The translations under genes and the position numbers were made by a program. A stretch of 64,000 nt of DNA from Gemmataceae bacterium (GTDB lineage Bacteria > Planctomycetota > Planctomycetia > Gemmatales > Gemmataceae): the NCBI GenBank assembly GCA_025055795.1, contig JANWVV010000015.1, positions 1-64,000 of the forward strand, in the 5' to 3' direction. Numbering within the stretch: position 1 is the stretch's first letter; each line of letters begins with the position of its first letter. Positions 17,759-28,112 of this stretch are shown in pieces. Below the pieces are notes generated by a model. The model was given only the letters and a program-made list of their open reading frames with translations, did not search any database and was not told the DNA's origin.

Positions 17759-20362
17759 ATGCCGCCGTCGATAAGATGCCCCGGTTGTCAGGCCAGCTTT
17801 GCTGTTCCAGAAGGATTAGCTGGTAAACGGATCCGTTGTACAACTTGCCAAACGGAGCTAGAGGTTCCGTCCGCGGCAGGGGGAACTCCTAGCAGTGCTC
17901 CTCCACCGCTGCCGGTAAATAGTGGTGTTGCCAAACCGCCTCCGATACCGGCGGGGCGTCCGTCACCTGGCTCTACATCCAAGGCGGATCTTGATCGTCC
18001 TAGGCCCAAAAAAAAGCAACAATCGGGCGACAATACCATGCTGATAGCCGTTGCTGGAGGGGGCGGCTTGCTGGTCGTCGCACTAGTCGTGGGAGCCATC
18101 TTCCTTCCAGCGGGGGGTGAGCCGAACGCGATGCCTCCGGCTGGAGGGCCAAGAGCCGGTGCGGCGGTACCAGCTGGTATTCCCGACGAAGGTGGTCCAC
18201 CGAATTTTACACCGCCTAGTGGCGGTAGTGGTCGACCTCCGGGAAGTGGTGGGTTCATGCCCCCTGGTGTAGGGACGGGTGGTCCGGGAGCCGGTGGGGC
18301 TATTCCGCCCGGAATTACGCCTGGGGGTGGACCGCCAAACTTCACACCTCCGGGCGGTAGTGGTCGACCTCCGGGAAGTGGTGGGGTCGTTCCACCCGGT
18401 GCTGGAGGCACTGCTGTGCCCCCGGGTTATCCCGGAGCTAATGGTCCGGGTGGGCCAGACGACGGCAGTGGTGGGGTCGTTGATCCGCCCGGTGGTAGCG
18501 GCATGCCGCCAGTGATACCTCCAGGTGGCAACACCCCACGCTTCCCCCCAGGTGGTGGCTCGTCCGTCGGTCCTCCGGGGGGCATCGTACCTCCTCCAGG
18601 CCCTGGCGGTGACGTGCCCGGACCGCCCGTCGGGGGGGGAGGTGGTGGGATCCCACCAACAGTTGGAAATACGGGGAACGCGGGTCGTCCCGCCCTTAGT
18701 GGCTCGGCAGATGCCAAGCGAAAAGCCATGCTGGAACCTTTCTATGCCGCAGCCTTTGACAAAGCCAAAGGAGAATTGCTGACTTTCGCCCCCCGTGTGG
18801 AAAAAGTCCGCCTGCATGGTAGCTTGAACCGCTATGATGTAACGAACAATTTCGCACCCAAGGGGCGGTACAAGTTGCCCCATCTGGTAGCTCGTGCGGT
18901 AATCGATGACAAACAAGGGCTCCTCTATGCCGTGGCCGCTCGAGCCGACAACCAGATGACCATCCAGTATCTAGCCCAACAACAGGGTACCCACGCAGCG
19001 GCTGTGGGCGACGTAGCCGTTTACGACCTCAAGCCTCTCTACGAAGGCAAGGTAGAGGACGGCACGGATGTCAAACCGTTGGCGATTATCCCCTTCTCCG
19101 CTCCCAATCGCTACATCCGTAGCCTGGTATTAGGCGAGGACGGAAGCCAATTGTACGTTTTGACAACCACCGTGTCGGGCAATCGACCAATCAAATCTAC
19201 TTTGACAGTGGTCAACACAGCAACGCGTAAACCAGTCAGAAACCGTGACCTGCCAGAGCCAGCCGGGGAAATGATTCTTTCGCCCGATGGAAAACATCTG
19301 ATTGTCACAGAACTTTCAGGGAATGGTGGTGCCGTCCGGCTTTTGAATACCAGCGATTTGAGCAGTGTTAAGTCGTATCCATTCAGGGGCACGCCGTTAG
19401 ATCTGAGTGTAGCTCCCAATGGGACGATTGCCGTTACAGTGGTGACCTCTGTACCTGCTGCGGGTGGCAATCCGCGACCTGGGGGCGGACCACCAGGTCG
19501 ACCCGGTTCCGGCGGTGTTATTGGCCCTGGCGGCGCAGGCGGTGGCGGTGGAATCGGGGGCGTGTCACCTCTCGGACCGGGCGGCGATGCCCCCGTAGGT
19601 GGCGGTGCCGGAATCGGTGCACCCATGATTGGTGGTGGCCCGCAGGGTGGTGGCGGCGCAGCCAATCCACAGTTCCAGGCCCAAATCAACTTCCTTTCGG
19701 ATAAAGGGGTTGTGGAACTGCCCGCTGTGACCAATCTGAAAGCTTCCAACAACGGCTACGTCAAATTTTCGCCGGATGGCAAATCGCTGTATGTCGGTTC
19801 GGTCGCTGGTGACGGTCTGGACATTTACGACGTAGCTGACCCGGATAATCCCGCGGAAGTCAAGTTGCGGGCCGCCTTCCGCACGGCAGGCGCAGTGCCA
19901 CTACGGGGTTACTTCTGGCTTAGCCCGGATGGCAAATATCTGATCTTTTGGAATGGCCCTGTTGTAGACACCGAGGATACTGGCGGTGGCTTGGGGGTGC
20001 CCGTCGGTGGACCGGGAGGTGGCTTCCCTGGTGGCCTGCCCAATCCGGGGGGTGGCTTCCCCGGTGGCCTGCCAGCTCCCGGTGGTGGCAACAACAGTAA
20101 ACCGCCTACCCCACCTATTCCACCTGCAGGAGGAGGCGGGTTCCCCGGTGGTCTGCCGATACCTCCTGGCGGCATTGGTGGGGGTACACCACCCGCACCG
20201 CCTACTCCGCCCCTACCACCGAATGCAGGTGGAGGAACTGGACCACTGATTCCGCTGATCCCCGGGGGGCCACGCCCCGGCGGTGTTCCCGGTACACCGC
20301 CACCCAACCGACCAGGTGGTGGCGGAGCAGGCCCTGGTGGCGCCCCACCGCCTGATATGTAA
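17759..20362 (+). CDS. zinc-ribbon membrane protein with beta-propeller-like repeats and Gly/Pro-rich linkers (copy 2)
   Basis: This is the paralogue of the preceding gene, about 867 residues long. It has the same zinc ribbon (CPGC, CTTC), a membrane segment (about 95-115) and a propeller-like domain with matching motifs (LEPFYAAAFDKAKGELL, RYKLPHLVARAVIDDKQGLLYAV, LPEPAGEMILSPDGKHL). It differs in having long Gly/Pro-rich low-complexity blocks. One is between the membrane and the propeller, and includes a duplicated unit starting near 18200 and 18332 with PPNFTPP and GSGRPPGSGG. Others are inside the propeller and at the C-terminus. The ATG at 17759 has GAGGA eight bases upstream; ATG 17750 or GTG 17744 are alternatives. 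It could be an envelope monitoring or structural protein, but no function is established. Confidence 0.8.
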   Translation: MPPSIRCPGCQASFAVPEGLAGKRIRCTTCQTELEVPSAAGGTPSSAPPPLPVNSGVAKPPPIPAGRPSPGSTSKADLDRPRPKKKQQSGDNTMLIAVAGGGGLLVVALVVGAIFLPAGGEPNAMPPAGGPRAGAAVPAGIPDEGGPPNFTPPSGGSGRPPGSGGFMPPGVGTGGPGAGGAIPPGITPGGGPPNFTPPGGSGRPPGSGGVVPPGAGGTAVPPGYPGANGPGGPDDGSGGVVDPPGGSGMPPVIPPGGNTPRFPPGGGSSVGPPGGIVPPPGPGGDVPGPPVGGGGGGIPPTVGNTGNAGRPALSGSADAKRKAMLEPFYAAAFDKAKGELLTFAPRVEKVRLHGSLNRYDVTNNFAPKGRYKLPHLVARAVIDDKQGLLYAVAARADNQMTIQYLAQQQGTHAAAVGDVAVYDLKPLYEGKVEDGTDVKPLAIIPFSAPNRYIRSLVLGEDGSQLYVLTTTVSGNRPIKSTLTVVNTATRKPVRNRDLPEPAGEMILSPDGKHLIVTELSGNGGAVRLLNTSDLSSVKSYPFRGTPLDLSVAPNGTIAVTVVTSVPAAGGNPRPGGGPPGRPGSGGVIGPGGAGGGGGIGGVSPLGPGGDAPVGGGAGIGAPMIGGGPQGGGGAANPQFQAQINFLSDKGVVELPAVTNLKASNNGYVKFSPDGKSLYVGSVAGDGLDIYDVADPDNPAEVKLRAAFRTAGAVPLRGYFWLSPDGKYLIFWNGPVVDTEDTGGGLGVPVGGPGGGFPGGLPNPGGGFPGGLPAPGGGNNSKPPTPPIPPAGGGGFPGGLPIPPGGIGGGTPPAPPTPPLPPNAGGGTGPLIPLIPGGPRPGGVPGTPPPNRPGGGGAGPGGAPPPDM

Positions 20363-20467
20363 TCCACCCGGCTCACACCAACCAATCCAGCTTCGTGGAC
20401 AAGCCCTTGAAAACTCAGAGGTACTGCAGCCCTAAAAATCAAATTTGCCTGAATAACTCGTGTTTTG

Positions 20468-20507
20468 CACCACTAGGCACCCTATTCAGTGCTTGGTGGT
20501 GTTTCCG
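20468..20507 (+). terminator. intrinsic terminator after the second propeller gene
   Basis: CACCACTAGGCAC and GTGCTTGGTGGTG form a 13-bp stem with two G-T pairs and an 8-base loop (20468-20501), followed by a T-rich TTTCCGTTT. It lies 106 bases after the stop codon at 20362. The rest of 20363-20742 shows no gene. Confidence 0.6.
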
Positions 20508-20742
20508 TTTCTACCGAGTTTGTCCAACGAGATTTTTCATGCAGTGACGTACCCCTTCACAACCAGACATTACATTTCCTTGTGATTCCGGGCGACCCCA
20601 TAATCTGTCTAGTCGTAGTCGGGAGCCCAAAAAGCCCTGGGGCTGTGTGGGCTAAATGCGAAGCGAAATATTTACTCCACGCCAACGGCGTCACACCGAA
20701 GGCGCGGTTATCATACGCTACTGGTGTAAGTGCCGAGGTGCG

Positions 20743-22356
20743 TTAGCCGAGGTTCATAGATAATAGGAATTCAGCGTTGGATTTGGTCTTCTTGGCTCGG
20801 CTGACCAGTAATTCCATCGCCTCGACGGGGTGCATGTCTGCCAGCACGCGACGGAGGATACGGATCTTTTCCAATTCGTCCGGATGCAGCAGCAATTCCT
20901 CTTTGCGGGTCCCAGAGCGGTTGACGTCGATGGCTGGGTAGACCCGCTTTTCGACGAGCCGGCGATCCAGATGCAGTTCCATGTTTCCGGTGCCTTTGAA
21001 TTCTTCGAAGATGACTTCGTCCATGCGGGAGCCGGTGTCGATCAGGGCTGTAGCCAGGATGGTCAGACTGCCGCCTTCCTCAATGTTGCGGGCGGCCCCG
21101 AAAAACCGCTTGGGCTTCTGCATGGCGTTGGAGTCGAGGCCGCCGGACAACAGTTTGCCACCGGGAGCTGCCTCAGTGTTGTGGGCACGGGCCAGACGGG
21201 TAATTGAGTCGAGCAGGATAACCACGTCCTGCTTCATCTCCACCATTCGTTTGGCTTTTTCCAGCACGATTTCCGAGACATGGATGTGTTCCTCGGCTGG
21301 CTCGTCGAAGGTGCTGGCAACTACTTCGGCGTTGGTGCCTTGGACCATTCGTTGCATTTCGGTCACTTCTTCGGGTCGTTCATCGACCAGCAGCACGAAA
21401 ACATAGCATTCGGGATGATTTTTGAGGATGGCGTTCGCCATCTTGGATAGCAGGATGGTTTTGCCTGTGCGGGGAGGGGCTACAATCAGGCCGCGCTGTC
21501 CTTTGCCAATCGGGGTGATCAGGTCCACGATACGCATAGAGATTTCGTCGGGTGTGGTCTCCAGGCGCAGCCGCTGGTTGGGGTGAAGGGGGGTAAGGTC
21601 TTCGAAATTAGTCAAAGTGGCGATTTCTTCCGGATTGCGCCCATTGACCCGCTCGATCTGCATAATGGCAAAGTTATCCTGGTTTTCGATGGGCAGGCGG
21701 ATAGGCCCTTCGACCACCAGGCCGGTACGCAGACTCATGCGGCGGATCTGCGAGGGCGAAACGTAAATATCCTCCGGGCTGGCCAGGTAGTTGTGCGCCT
21801 GTGACCGCAGGAAGCCATAACCATCCGGCAATACCTCCAAGGTGCCGGAACCGCGGACGATCTCGCCCCGCTCGATCTGGCGGCGGACAATTGCAACGAT
21901 CAGCTGGGCGCGATTCATGCCAGAGTGTTCATGGATGCCTTCCTTTTCCGCCAGTTTGAACAGTTGCGGCATCGGCATGCGATACAGATCGTCCAAGCGG
22001 CAAGGCGCCCCCCCCAGCGCACGAGCGGGACGCTCAGGCACCCGAGGTTCGGCGGGAAGGCGTGTCTCTGTTATAGTCCGCCCCTCGGATGAGGCCGAGC
22101 GGTTGTCGGAGGCAAGCCGGCCGTCGTTGGCTCGGGCCTCGCTTGTCGGTTCCGTGCGTGTATCCACTGATGGCGCCGCCACCGGTGTACTGCTGACCGG
22201 TGGCGGCGTCGCCGTAGTACCGCCGGTTGGAGCAACGGCTCCAGAGGCAGCGGTGTCTCCTGCTGCCGTACTTTTACGGACCATGCGTCGCGCAGCTACA
22301 GCACGCAATAGCGAAGGACGCGGGGGCGTCCCTTCGACGCCTTTGGCGTCGGACAT
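20743..22356 (-). CDS. rho: transcription termination factor Rho
   Basis: This is the hexameric RNA helicase that ends transcription at Rho-dependent sites. The 537-residue protein has an Ala/Ser/Thr-rich, apparently disordered N-terminal extension of about 115 residues. It then has the Rho N-terminal helical domain ([21 protein letters not shown]), the RNA-binding cold-shock-like domain ([32 protein letters not shown]) and the ATPase core. The core carries Walker A APPRTGKT (293-300), Walker [15 protein letters not shown], the Q/R-loop region and [25 protein letters not shown]. The core is typical in length and all key motifs are intact. The ATG at 22356 has AAGGAG eight bases upstream. Long N-terminal extensions are common in high-GC and planctomycete Rho proteins. 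Confidence 0.97.
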   Translation of the reverse strand: MSDAKGVEGTPPRPSLLRAVAARRMVRKSTAAGDTAASGAVAPTGGTTATPPPVSSTPVAAPSVDTRTEPTSEARANDGRLASDNRSASSEGRTITETRLPAEPRVPERPARALGGAPCRLDDLYRMPMPQLFKLAEKEGIHEHSGMNRAQLIVAIVRRQIERGEIVRGSGTLEVLPDGYGFLRSQAHNYLASPEDIYVSPSQIRRMSLRTGLVVEGPIRLPIENQDNFAIMQIERVNGRNPEEIATLTNFEDLTPLHPNQRLRLETTPDEISMRIVDLITPIGKGQRGLIVAPPRTGKTILLSKMANAILKNHPECYVFVLLVDERPEEVTEMQRMVQGTNAEVVASTFDEPAEEHIHVSEIVLEKAKRMVEMKQDVVILLDSITRLARAHNTEAAPGGKLLSGGLDSNAMQKPKRFFGAARNIEEGGSLTILATALIDTGSRMDEVIFEEFKGTGNMELHLDRRLVEKRVYPAIDVNRSGTRKEELLLHPDELEKIRILRRVLADMHPVEAMELLVSRAKKTKSNAEFLLSMNLG

Positions 22357-23447
22357 GACCTTACTCCTTATGCACCAAATTGGGAAACCCGAAGACCTAC
22401 CATAACGAGGACTGGTCAGCGCGGTGGCACGCCGCTTTCCAGCACTCGGACAGGGGGGCTTCTCCCGTCCCTCCCCCCTCCGGGAAGCTCGGGAGGCCGC
22501 CCCCGAGCCACAAATTGCCTGACCATTACTCTCTCAACTGTCACGGTTGGGACTTCCGCGGAACTGCCCTCAGAAGTCGTCACTTCGACTCCTGCCACAC
22601 CATGTTGCTGACTGTTGCCGCCACGACAGGGTAAGCTCCCTCGGTCTTTGACCATGCTTCCGTGTCTGACCACTTTGCCACAACGATGGTGGGGAAGTCA
22701 AGATGCGTTGTTCCTACTCGGACACCAACGCCAGAATGTGTTACGGGCGATGTTCCTTGTCTCAATAGTACCGCCACTTCCTGCTGGCGTCAAGCATATT
22801 ATAAAACAGCTCGGCGTAAAAGCCAGCCGCTACAGCTTTTTCGTGCCGGCAAATCATGTCAGCCGGCTCCTGGTGGCCTCGCCTAATTTCAGTCTGTCCC
22901 TTCGAGTTCTGATCAAGCTTGAAAGCTTACGGCTCTGAGCGAGTCTGCAACCTTACGAGCAACAGACAGTCCACTCCAGACAAGGCCGCTCATTGCGGCC
23001 CTTTTCGCAAACCTTGCCAACCCAAGCACAGCACCTCTCGAAACTTTTCATTGCTTCGATCACGTGGGGAACTCTCAGGTCCTCAAAGGGGCAAGCTTCT
23101 TGACACCCCTTAGGTCCCCAAGAGAGTGGGAACACCAGGTTGAAATACAGTCCACAAAACGTTCAGCACTTTTTGCAAACTGCGTCACCTCTAGAAGGAA
23201 TAATGCGGCCGGAGTTCATCAAGGCGATACTCACTACATGCATGAGTTTCAATCCTGCCTGAAACGTTTTCTGCTTCCCTACGATTAAAAAGTCGAGTAT
23301 AAATATCATTGCCTGCCCGATTTCATCCGCCCTGTTGTTAGTCCGGAGATTGCCTCCGCGTTCGTACACAAAAGACGTTTTTCGTTAATCTCCCCATAAG
23401 AGACTTTCACTTAATGAACCGCATCCGGGTCAAGTACGGTGTGAACC
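22357..23447. other. long intergenic region upstream of rho
   Basis: In 1091 bases no gene is supported. On the minus strand the first 150 bases would be the rho leader, including a GC-rich stretch near 22466-22505 that can pair (CTCGGG with CCCGAG). A small inverted repeat at 23246-23265 (GTTTCA/TGAAAC) is single-copy. The promoter of the gene at 23448 should lie in the AT-richer last 200 bases. Confidence 0.4.
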
Positions 23448-25925
23448 ATGAAGGCATTGCAATCCGTTAGCGGCTGGCCAACGTTCAACGGTTGGTATTT
23501 GTGGGGTTGCTTGTTCGTCCTTCTGATAGGGCTCGGATACGGACACCCGACCTATGGCCAACAACCCAGGCCTTCGGAGGCCCGATCTTCAGATGGGCCG
23601 TCTTCTGTCGATTACATTCGGGACGTTCGCCCTATTCTTTCCACCAACTGCTTTGCCTGTCATGGTCCGGACGACAAGACCCGTAAAGGGGGATTACGGC
23701 TAGACGTTCGGGAAGAGGCTCTGGTGGCCCTTAGTCCAGGAAAGCCGGCCGAGAGCGAATTATTGCGTCGAGTGAGCAGTGCGGATCTTCAGGAGGTCAT
23801 GCCCCCCGTCAAGACGGGTCGGCGGCTGAGCCCTAGGGAAATCGAGATTTTGCGTCGTTGGATCGCCCAAGGGGCCCCCTACGCTCCCCATTGGGCCTAC
23901 CGCGCACCGACACCGCCTGCAATTCCCCAGGTGGTGGCCCCCTCCCACTTCCCGATTCGTAACCCGATAGACGCCTTTGTTCTGTATCGTCTCAAGCAGG
24001 AGGGTCTGACGCCACAGCCGGAAGCCGACCGGTATGCCCTGGCCCGTCGCGTGGCCCTGGACCTGACCGGCTTGCCCCCTACGCCGGAGGAAGCAGAGGC
24101 CTTTGCCCAGGATCCTGGTCCTGATGCCTACGAGCGTTACGTCGACCGCTTGCTCAACCAGCCGGCCTTTGGCGAACATTGGGCACGCTTCTGGCTCGAT
24201 CTGGCTCGTTATGCCGACAGTGCAGGCTATGCGGACGATCCGCCACGCACCATCTGGAAGTACCGGGACTACGTTATTGCCAGTTTCAACGCCAACAAGC
24301 CGTTCGACAGGTTTACTCTGGAACAGCTTGCCGGAGATCTGCTGCTGGAAGAAGAAGGGTACGTGCCTAAAGGCCAGCCGCTAAATCTGGACGAGGCGTG
24401 GCGGCTGCCCCCTGCGGCCCTCGACATGCTGATCGCCACGGCCTTTCACCGTAACACAATGACCAATAACGAGGGGGGGACCAACGACGAAGAGTTCCGT
24501 AACGTCGCCGTGGTCGATCGGGTCAACACTACCTTCACTATCTGGATGGCTACCTCCTTCGGCTGTGCCCAGTGCCACACGCACAAATACGATCCGATTA
24601 GCCAGAAGGAATATTTCCAAGTGTTCGCCTTTTTCAACAACACGGCCGATGCCGATCGATCGGACGAAAGCCCGGTTCTACCCCTCTGGACGGAAGAACT
24701 GATCCAGAAAAAGCAGCAGCTCCAGCAGCAGATTCGCCAGTTGGAGGAGCAACTAAGGGGAAAAAAGCCTGAGGAAATGCCGGAACTCCGTAAGCAACTG
24801 GAGGAGGTCCGCAAGCAGGCGGCGGCTATCCGCCCTGTCACCACTGTGCCCATCATGCAGGAACTGCGTGGCCCGCAGCGGCGGGTCACCCGCATCCAGC
24901 ACCGAGGCAACTTCCAGGACCTGGGGGAAGTCGTCAGCGAAGGCACTCCGGCCGTGTTCCACCCCTTCCGTCCTGACTGGCCGAAGAACCGCCTGGGGTT
25001 TGCCCGTTGGCTGCTCAGCCCGGACAACCCTCTGACGGCCCGCGTGATCGCTAATCGATTCTGGGAGCAGATCTTCGGCACCGGGATCGTCCGCACCAGC
25101 GAAGAGTTTGGCACCCAGGGCGAGTTGCCTACTCATCCGGAGCTGCTCGACTGGCTGGCCCTCGAACTGCAAAAAGACTGGAACGTCAAGCGTTTTTTGA
25201 AGCTTCTGGTCACCAGCAGCACCTACCGGCAATCGGCCCGAGTGACGCCGGAACTGTACGAGCGTGATCCGGACAATCGTTTATTAGCCCGTGGTCCCCG
25301 GGTCCGTTTGACTGCTGAGATGGTCCGCGACCAGGCATTGTTTGCCTCGGGCTTGCTGAGCCGCAAAATGTACGGTCCGTCGGTCAAGCCGCCCCAACCG
25401 AACCTGGGCCTGACCGCCGCCTTTGGCGGCCGTATCGACTGGGAAACCAGCAGCGGTGAGGATCGCTATCGCCGAGGCTTGTACACCACCTGGCGTCGCA
25501 GCAATCCCTATCCATCCATGGTCATGTTTGACGCTCCCAACCGGGAAGTGTGCACGGTACGTCGCGGTCAGACCAACACACCGTTGCAGGCGCTAGTAAC
25601 CATGAACGATCCGGTGTACGTGGAAGCGGCTCAGGCCCTGGCTCGCCTGACCTTGCAGCAGGGAGGCTCCACCCTTGAGAGCAAAGCCCGGTATGCCTTC
25701 CGCCGCTGCTTGATCCGGCCCCCCTCGGCACCCGAACTGCAGCGTCTGATCGAACTGTATCGGCAAGCACGGGACCGCTTCGCGGCCGAGCCGGCCCGGG
25801 CCGCCCGCTTCGCTACCGATCCATTGGGCCCACTCCCCGGCGGTGTCGACCCGGTCGATGCCGCCGCCTGGACCACAGTAGCCAACGTCTTACTCAACCT
25901 CGACGAGATGTTCCTGAAGCGCTGA
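23448..25925 (+). CDS. planctomycete cytochrome c / DUF1549 / DUF1553 protein
   Basis: The 825-residue protein has a signal segment (about residues 14-38), a planctomycete cytochrome c domain (PSCyt1) with a CxxCH heme motif at Cys68-His72, then PSCyt2/DUF1549 (about 160-400), which has a second CAQCHTHKYDP motif, and then PSD1/DUF1553 (about 500-800). A short Gln/Glu-rich coiled coil lies between the last two. Such proteins are exported and are greatly expanded in Planctomycetota. Many lie beside a DUF1501 gene, as here, and are thought to act with sulfatases or polysaccharide breakdown, but no member has a proven reaction. Heme binding is expected from the motifs, not shown. Confidence 0.93.
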   Translation: MKALQSVSGWPTFNGWYLWGCLFVLLIGLGYGHPTYGQQPRPSEARSSDGPSSVDYIRDVRPILSTNCFACHGPDDKTRKGGLRLDVREEALVALSPGKPAESELLRRVSSADLQEVMPPVKTGRRLSPREIEILRRWIAQGAPYAPHWAYRAPTPPAIPQVVAPSHFPIRNPIDAFVLYRLKQEGLTPQPEADRYALARRVALDLTGLPPTPEEAEAFAQDPGPDAYERYVDRLLNQPAFGEHWARFWLDLARYADSAGYADDPPRTIWKYRDYVIASFNANKPFDRFTLEQLAGDLLLEEEGYVPKGQPLNLDEAWRLPPAALDMLIATAFHRNTMTNNEGGTNDEEFRNVAVVDRVNTTFTIWMATSFGCAQCHTHKYDPISQKEYFQVFAFFNNTADADRSDESPVLPLWTEELIQKKQQLQQQIRQLEEQLRGKKPEEMPELRKQLEEVRKQAAAIRPVTTVPIMQELRGPQRRVTRIQHRGNFQDLGEVVSEGTPAVFHPFRPDWPKNRLGFARWLLSPDNPLTARVIANRFWEQIFGTGIVRTSEEFGTQGELPTHPELLDWLALELQKDWNVKRFLKLLVTSSTYRQSARVTPELYERDPDNRLLARGPRVRLTAEMVRDQALFASGLLSRKMYGPSVKPPQPNLGLTAAFGGRIDWETSSGEDRYRRGLYTTWRRSNPYPSMVMFDAPNREVCTVRRGQTNTPLQALVTMNDPVYVEAAQALARLTLQQGGSTLESKARYAFRRCLIRPPSAPELQRLIELYRQARDRFAAEPARAARFATDPLGPLPGGVDPVDAAAWTTVANVLLNLDEMFLKR

Positions 25926-26178
25926 CCTGGATCCCTGATAATCAGTGGAGTTGGTGTGTGGCTATTCCTTGGTTACACCGCAAAGCATTGTCCGACACTC
26001 TGGTTAGCCAGGTCAAGAATGTAATGTATGGGGGTTATGTGCCAAGCGATCTCGAAACGGGCGATTGCCCGCTAACGGAAAGCCGATGGTGAGGGTTTCC
26101 CGAAAAGGATCGTCGATTATCCGCACCCACAATCCTGATGTTGTAGAGTGTGGGTAAGGGCACGCAGGAGCTATCGCG

Positions 26179-27660
26179 ATGCATCCGCGTTTGGAACGTT
26201 TGCAGAGCTTAACCCGGCGGCACTTTTTAGGCCGTGGCTCACTAGGTCTGGGAGCGTTGGCTCTGGCGGAAATCAGCGGTAGTTGGGTTGAGGCCGGTCC
26301 GTCGGATGGTGTATCATCCGGACCGTCAACGGCTGCTAGTGGCAACCCGCTGACGCCTAAGGCACCGCATTTTGCGCCTAAAGCCAAACGGGTGATTTAT
26401 CTGCACATGTCAGGGGCGCCACCCCACTTGGATCTGCTCGACTACAAACCGGAACTAGTCAAACATGACGGCAAGGACTGCCCTGAGGAATATATCCGCG
26501 GCAAACGGTTTGCGTTCACCTCAGGTGTGCCGAAGCTGCTAGGGACACGCCAGAACTTCCGACGCGTGGGCCGGGCCGGCATTTGGATGTCGGATGCCAT
26601 CCGACCGTTGCATGCGGTGGCCGATGAGGTGACCGTTATCCTGTCGATGACCACGGACGAGTTCAACCACGCACCGGCCGAGTTGCTCCTGTTTACCGGT
26701 TTTGCTCGCCAGGGCCGACCGAGCTTCGGCTCGTGGGTCTGTTATGGATTGGGTAGCGAATCGCAGAACCTGCCCGGCTTTATCGTGCTTATATCCAGCG
26801 GTTCGCAACCTAGTGGTGGTCAGAGTTGCTGGGGCAGCGGTTTTCTGCCCAGTGTCTTCCAGGGAGTGCAATGTCGCAGTAAGGGCGAACCGGTTTTGTA
26901 CTTGACTGATCCCCCCGGCCTGGACCGGACGACCCGCCGTCTGGGCCTGGACGCCCTCCGCGACCTGAACACCCTGCAGCACCAGGAACTGGGGCATCCC
27001 GAAACGGCCACACGCATCGCCCAGTATGAACTGGCCTTCCGCATGCAACTAGCCGCTAGCGAGGCCATGGACATCTCTCGCGAGCCTGCCAAGGTGTTGG
27101 AGGCCTACGGGGCCGTGCCCGGGGCCGGCACCTTCGCCAACAACTGTCTGCTGGCCCGGCGACTGGCCGAACGCGGTGTCCGCTTCATCCAGCTTTTCGA
27201 TTGGGGCTGGGATTTCCATGGCACTGGCCCCAACGAAGATATCCGCGATGGCCTGATCCGCAAAGGTACTGTTACCGCCAAGGCGGTGGCCGCCCTTATT
27301 CAAGACTTGAAAGCTCGCGGTATGCTCGAGGAAACACTGGTCATCTGGGGGGGCGAATTCGGACGTACGCCGTTCCGGGAAGGACGGACCTCCCAAAGCG
27401 CGTTGCTCGGTCGCGACCACTACCCGGATTGTTTTTCCCTGATGCTCTGTGGCGGCGGCATCAAGGCTGGTTACGTCCACGGTGCTAGCGACGATCTGGG
27501 CTTCCGCGTCGCCCGCGACAAAGTACACGTCCATGACCTGCAAGCCACCTTGCTTCACTGCCTCGGCCTGGATCATACCCGTCTCACCTTCCGTTTCCAA
27601 GGACGCGATTACCGTCTGACCGACGTTCATGGCCAGGTAGTCCGTGAAATACTCGCTTGA
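26179..27660 (+). CDS. DUF1501 family protein with Tat signal
   Basis: The protein (493 residues) is an alkaline-phosphatase-superfamily-like DUF1501 member. Its N-terminus has a twin-arginine motif (RRHFLGRGSLGLGAL, about 14-28), so it should be exported folded through Tat. Inside, HMSGAPPHLDLLDYKP, the GGEFGRTPF motif and a GRDHYPDCFSLMLCGGGIKAGYVHG block are typical of the family. AGGAG lies eight bases before the ATG. The gene is 253 bases after the DUF1549/1553 gene, and the two families co-occur throughout Planctomycetota, implying a shared pathway. The substrate is unknown. Confidence 0.93.
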   Translation: MHPRLERLQSLTRRHFLGRGSLGLGALALAEISGSWVEAGPSDGVSSGPSTAASGNPLTPKAPHFAPKAKRVIYLHMSGAPPHLDLLDYKPELVKHDGKDCPEEYIRGKRFAFTSGVPKLLGTRQNFRRVGRAGIWMSDAIRPLHAVADEVTVILSMTTDEFNHAPAELLLFTGFARQGRPSFGSWVCYGLGSESQNLPGFIVLISSGSQPSGGQSCWGSGFLPSVFQGVQCRSKGEPVLYLTDPPGLDRTTRRLGLDALRDLNTLQHQELGHPETATRIAQYELAFRMQLAASEAMDISREPAKVLEAYGAVPGAGTFANNCLLARRLAERGVRFIQLFDWGWDFHGTGPNEDIRDGLIRKGTVTAKAVAALIQDLKARGMLEETLVIWGGEFGRTPFREGRTSQSALLGRDHYPDCFSLMLCGGGIKAGYVHGASDDLGFRVARDKVHVHDLQATLLHCLGLDHTRLTFRFQGRDYRLTDVHGQVVREILA

Positions 27661-28112
27661 CAGTTACAGGGTTTTACTACCCCTCGACGCAAACAGTCGT
27701 GCCGATGGCTAGCACAACCACGCTCAACGGGGGAACCCAGCTCCACAAACCGGGCCGGTACAGGTAAGTGAGTCCCTCTTTTCCCGATTGCCGAAGCCCT
27801 TGGTTTTTTCCGTATAGCTAAAACTATGAGGCCGTCGGAGGCATTTACGCCTTTGTGGACTTGCTGTTGTGTTTTCTGAGTCGACAACGGTGGACTTTGT
27901 ACCTGTTTAAGGATGACGTTCGGTAATCACAGAGTCCCAACGCTCTTGCTACAGCGTATTGCTGAAAAAATTTACGGTCGCCCTCCCCAGGGGAGAGGAT
28001 AGCTGTCAAAATAGTGATTAGACGGCCTGGACTTTACGGGTAATTCCTTGTTGGACTGACTAGTTGGCGGCGTAACGGGTAGTGTCTGGCTTTTGTCCCG
28101 GGAGTGAAGGGT
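27661..28112. other. intergenic region, no gene seen
   Basis: No credible coding frame, RNA gene or strong terminator was found in this 452-base region. Confidence 0.45.

Noticed and set aside
18181..18700. Gly/Pro-rich repeats as a collagen-like or silk-like gene of foreign origin
   Set aside because: They lie in frame inside the zinc-ribbon/propeller protein and show no strict GXY periodicity.
23246..23265. GTTTCAATCC-like sequence with 6-bp inverted ends, reminiscent of a CRISPR repeat
   Set aside because: It occurs once, with no spaced copies around it and no cas genes in the window.
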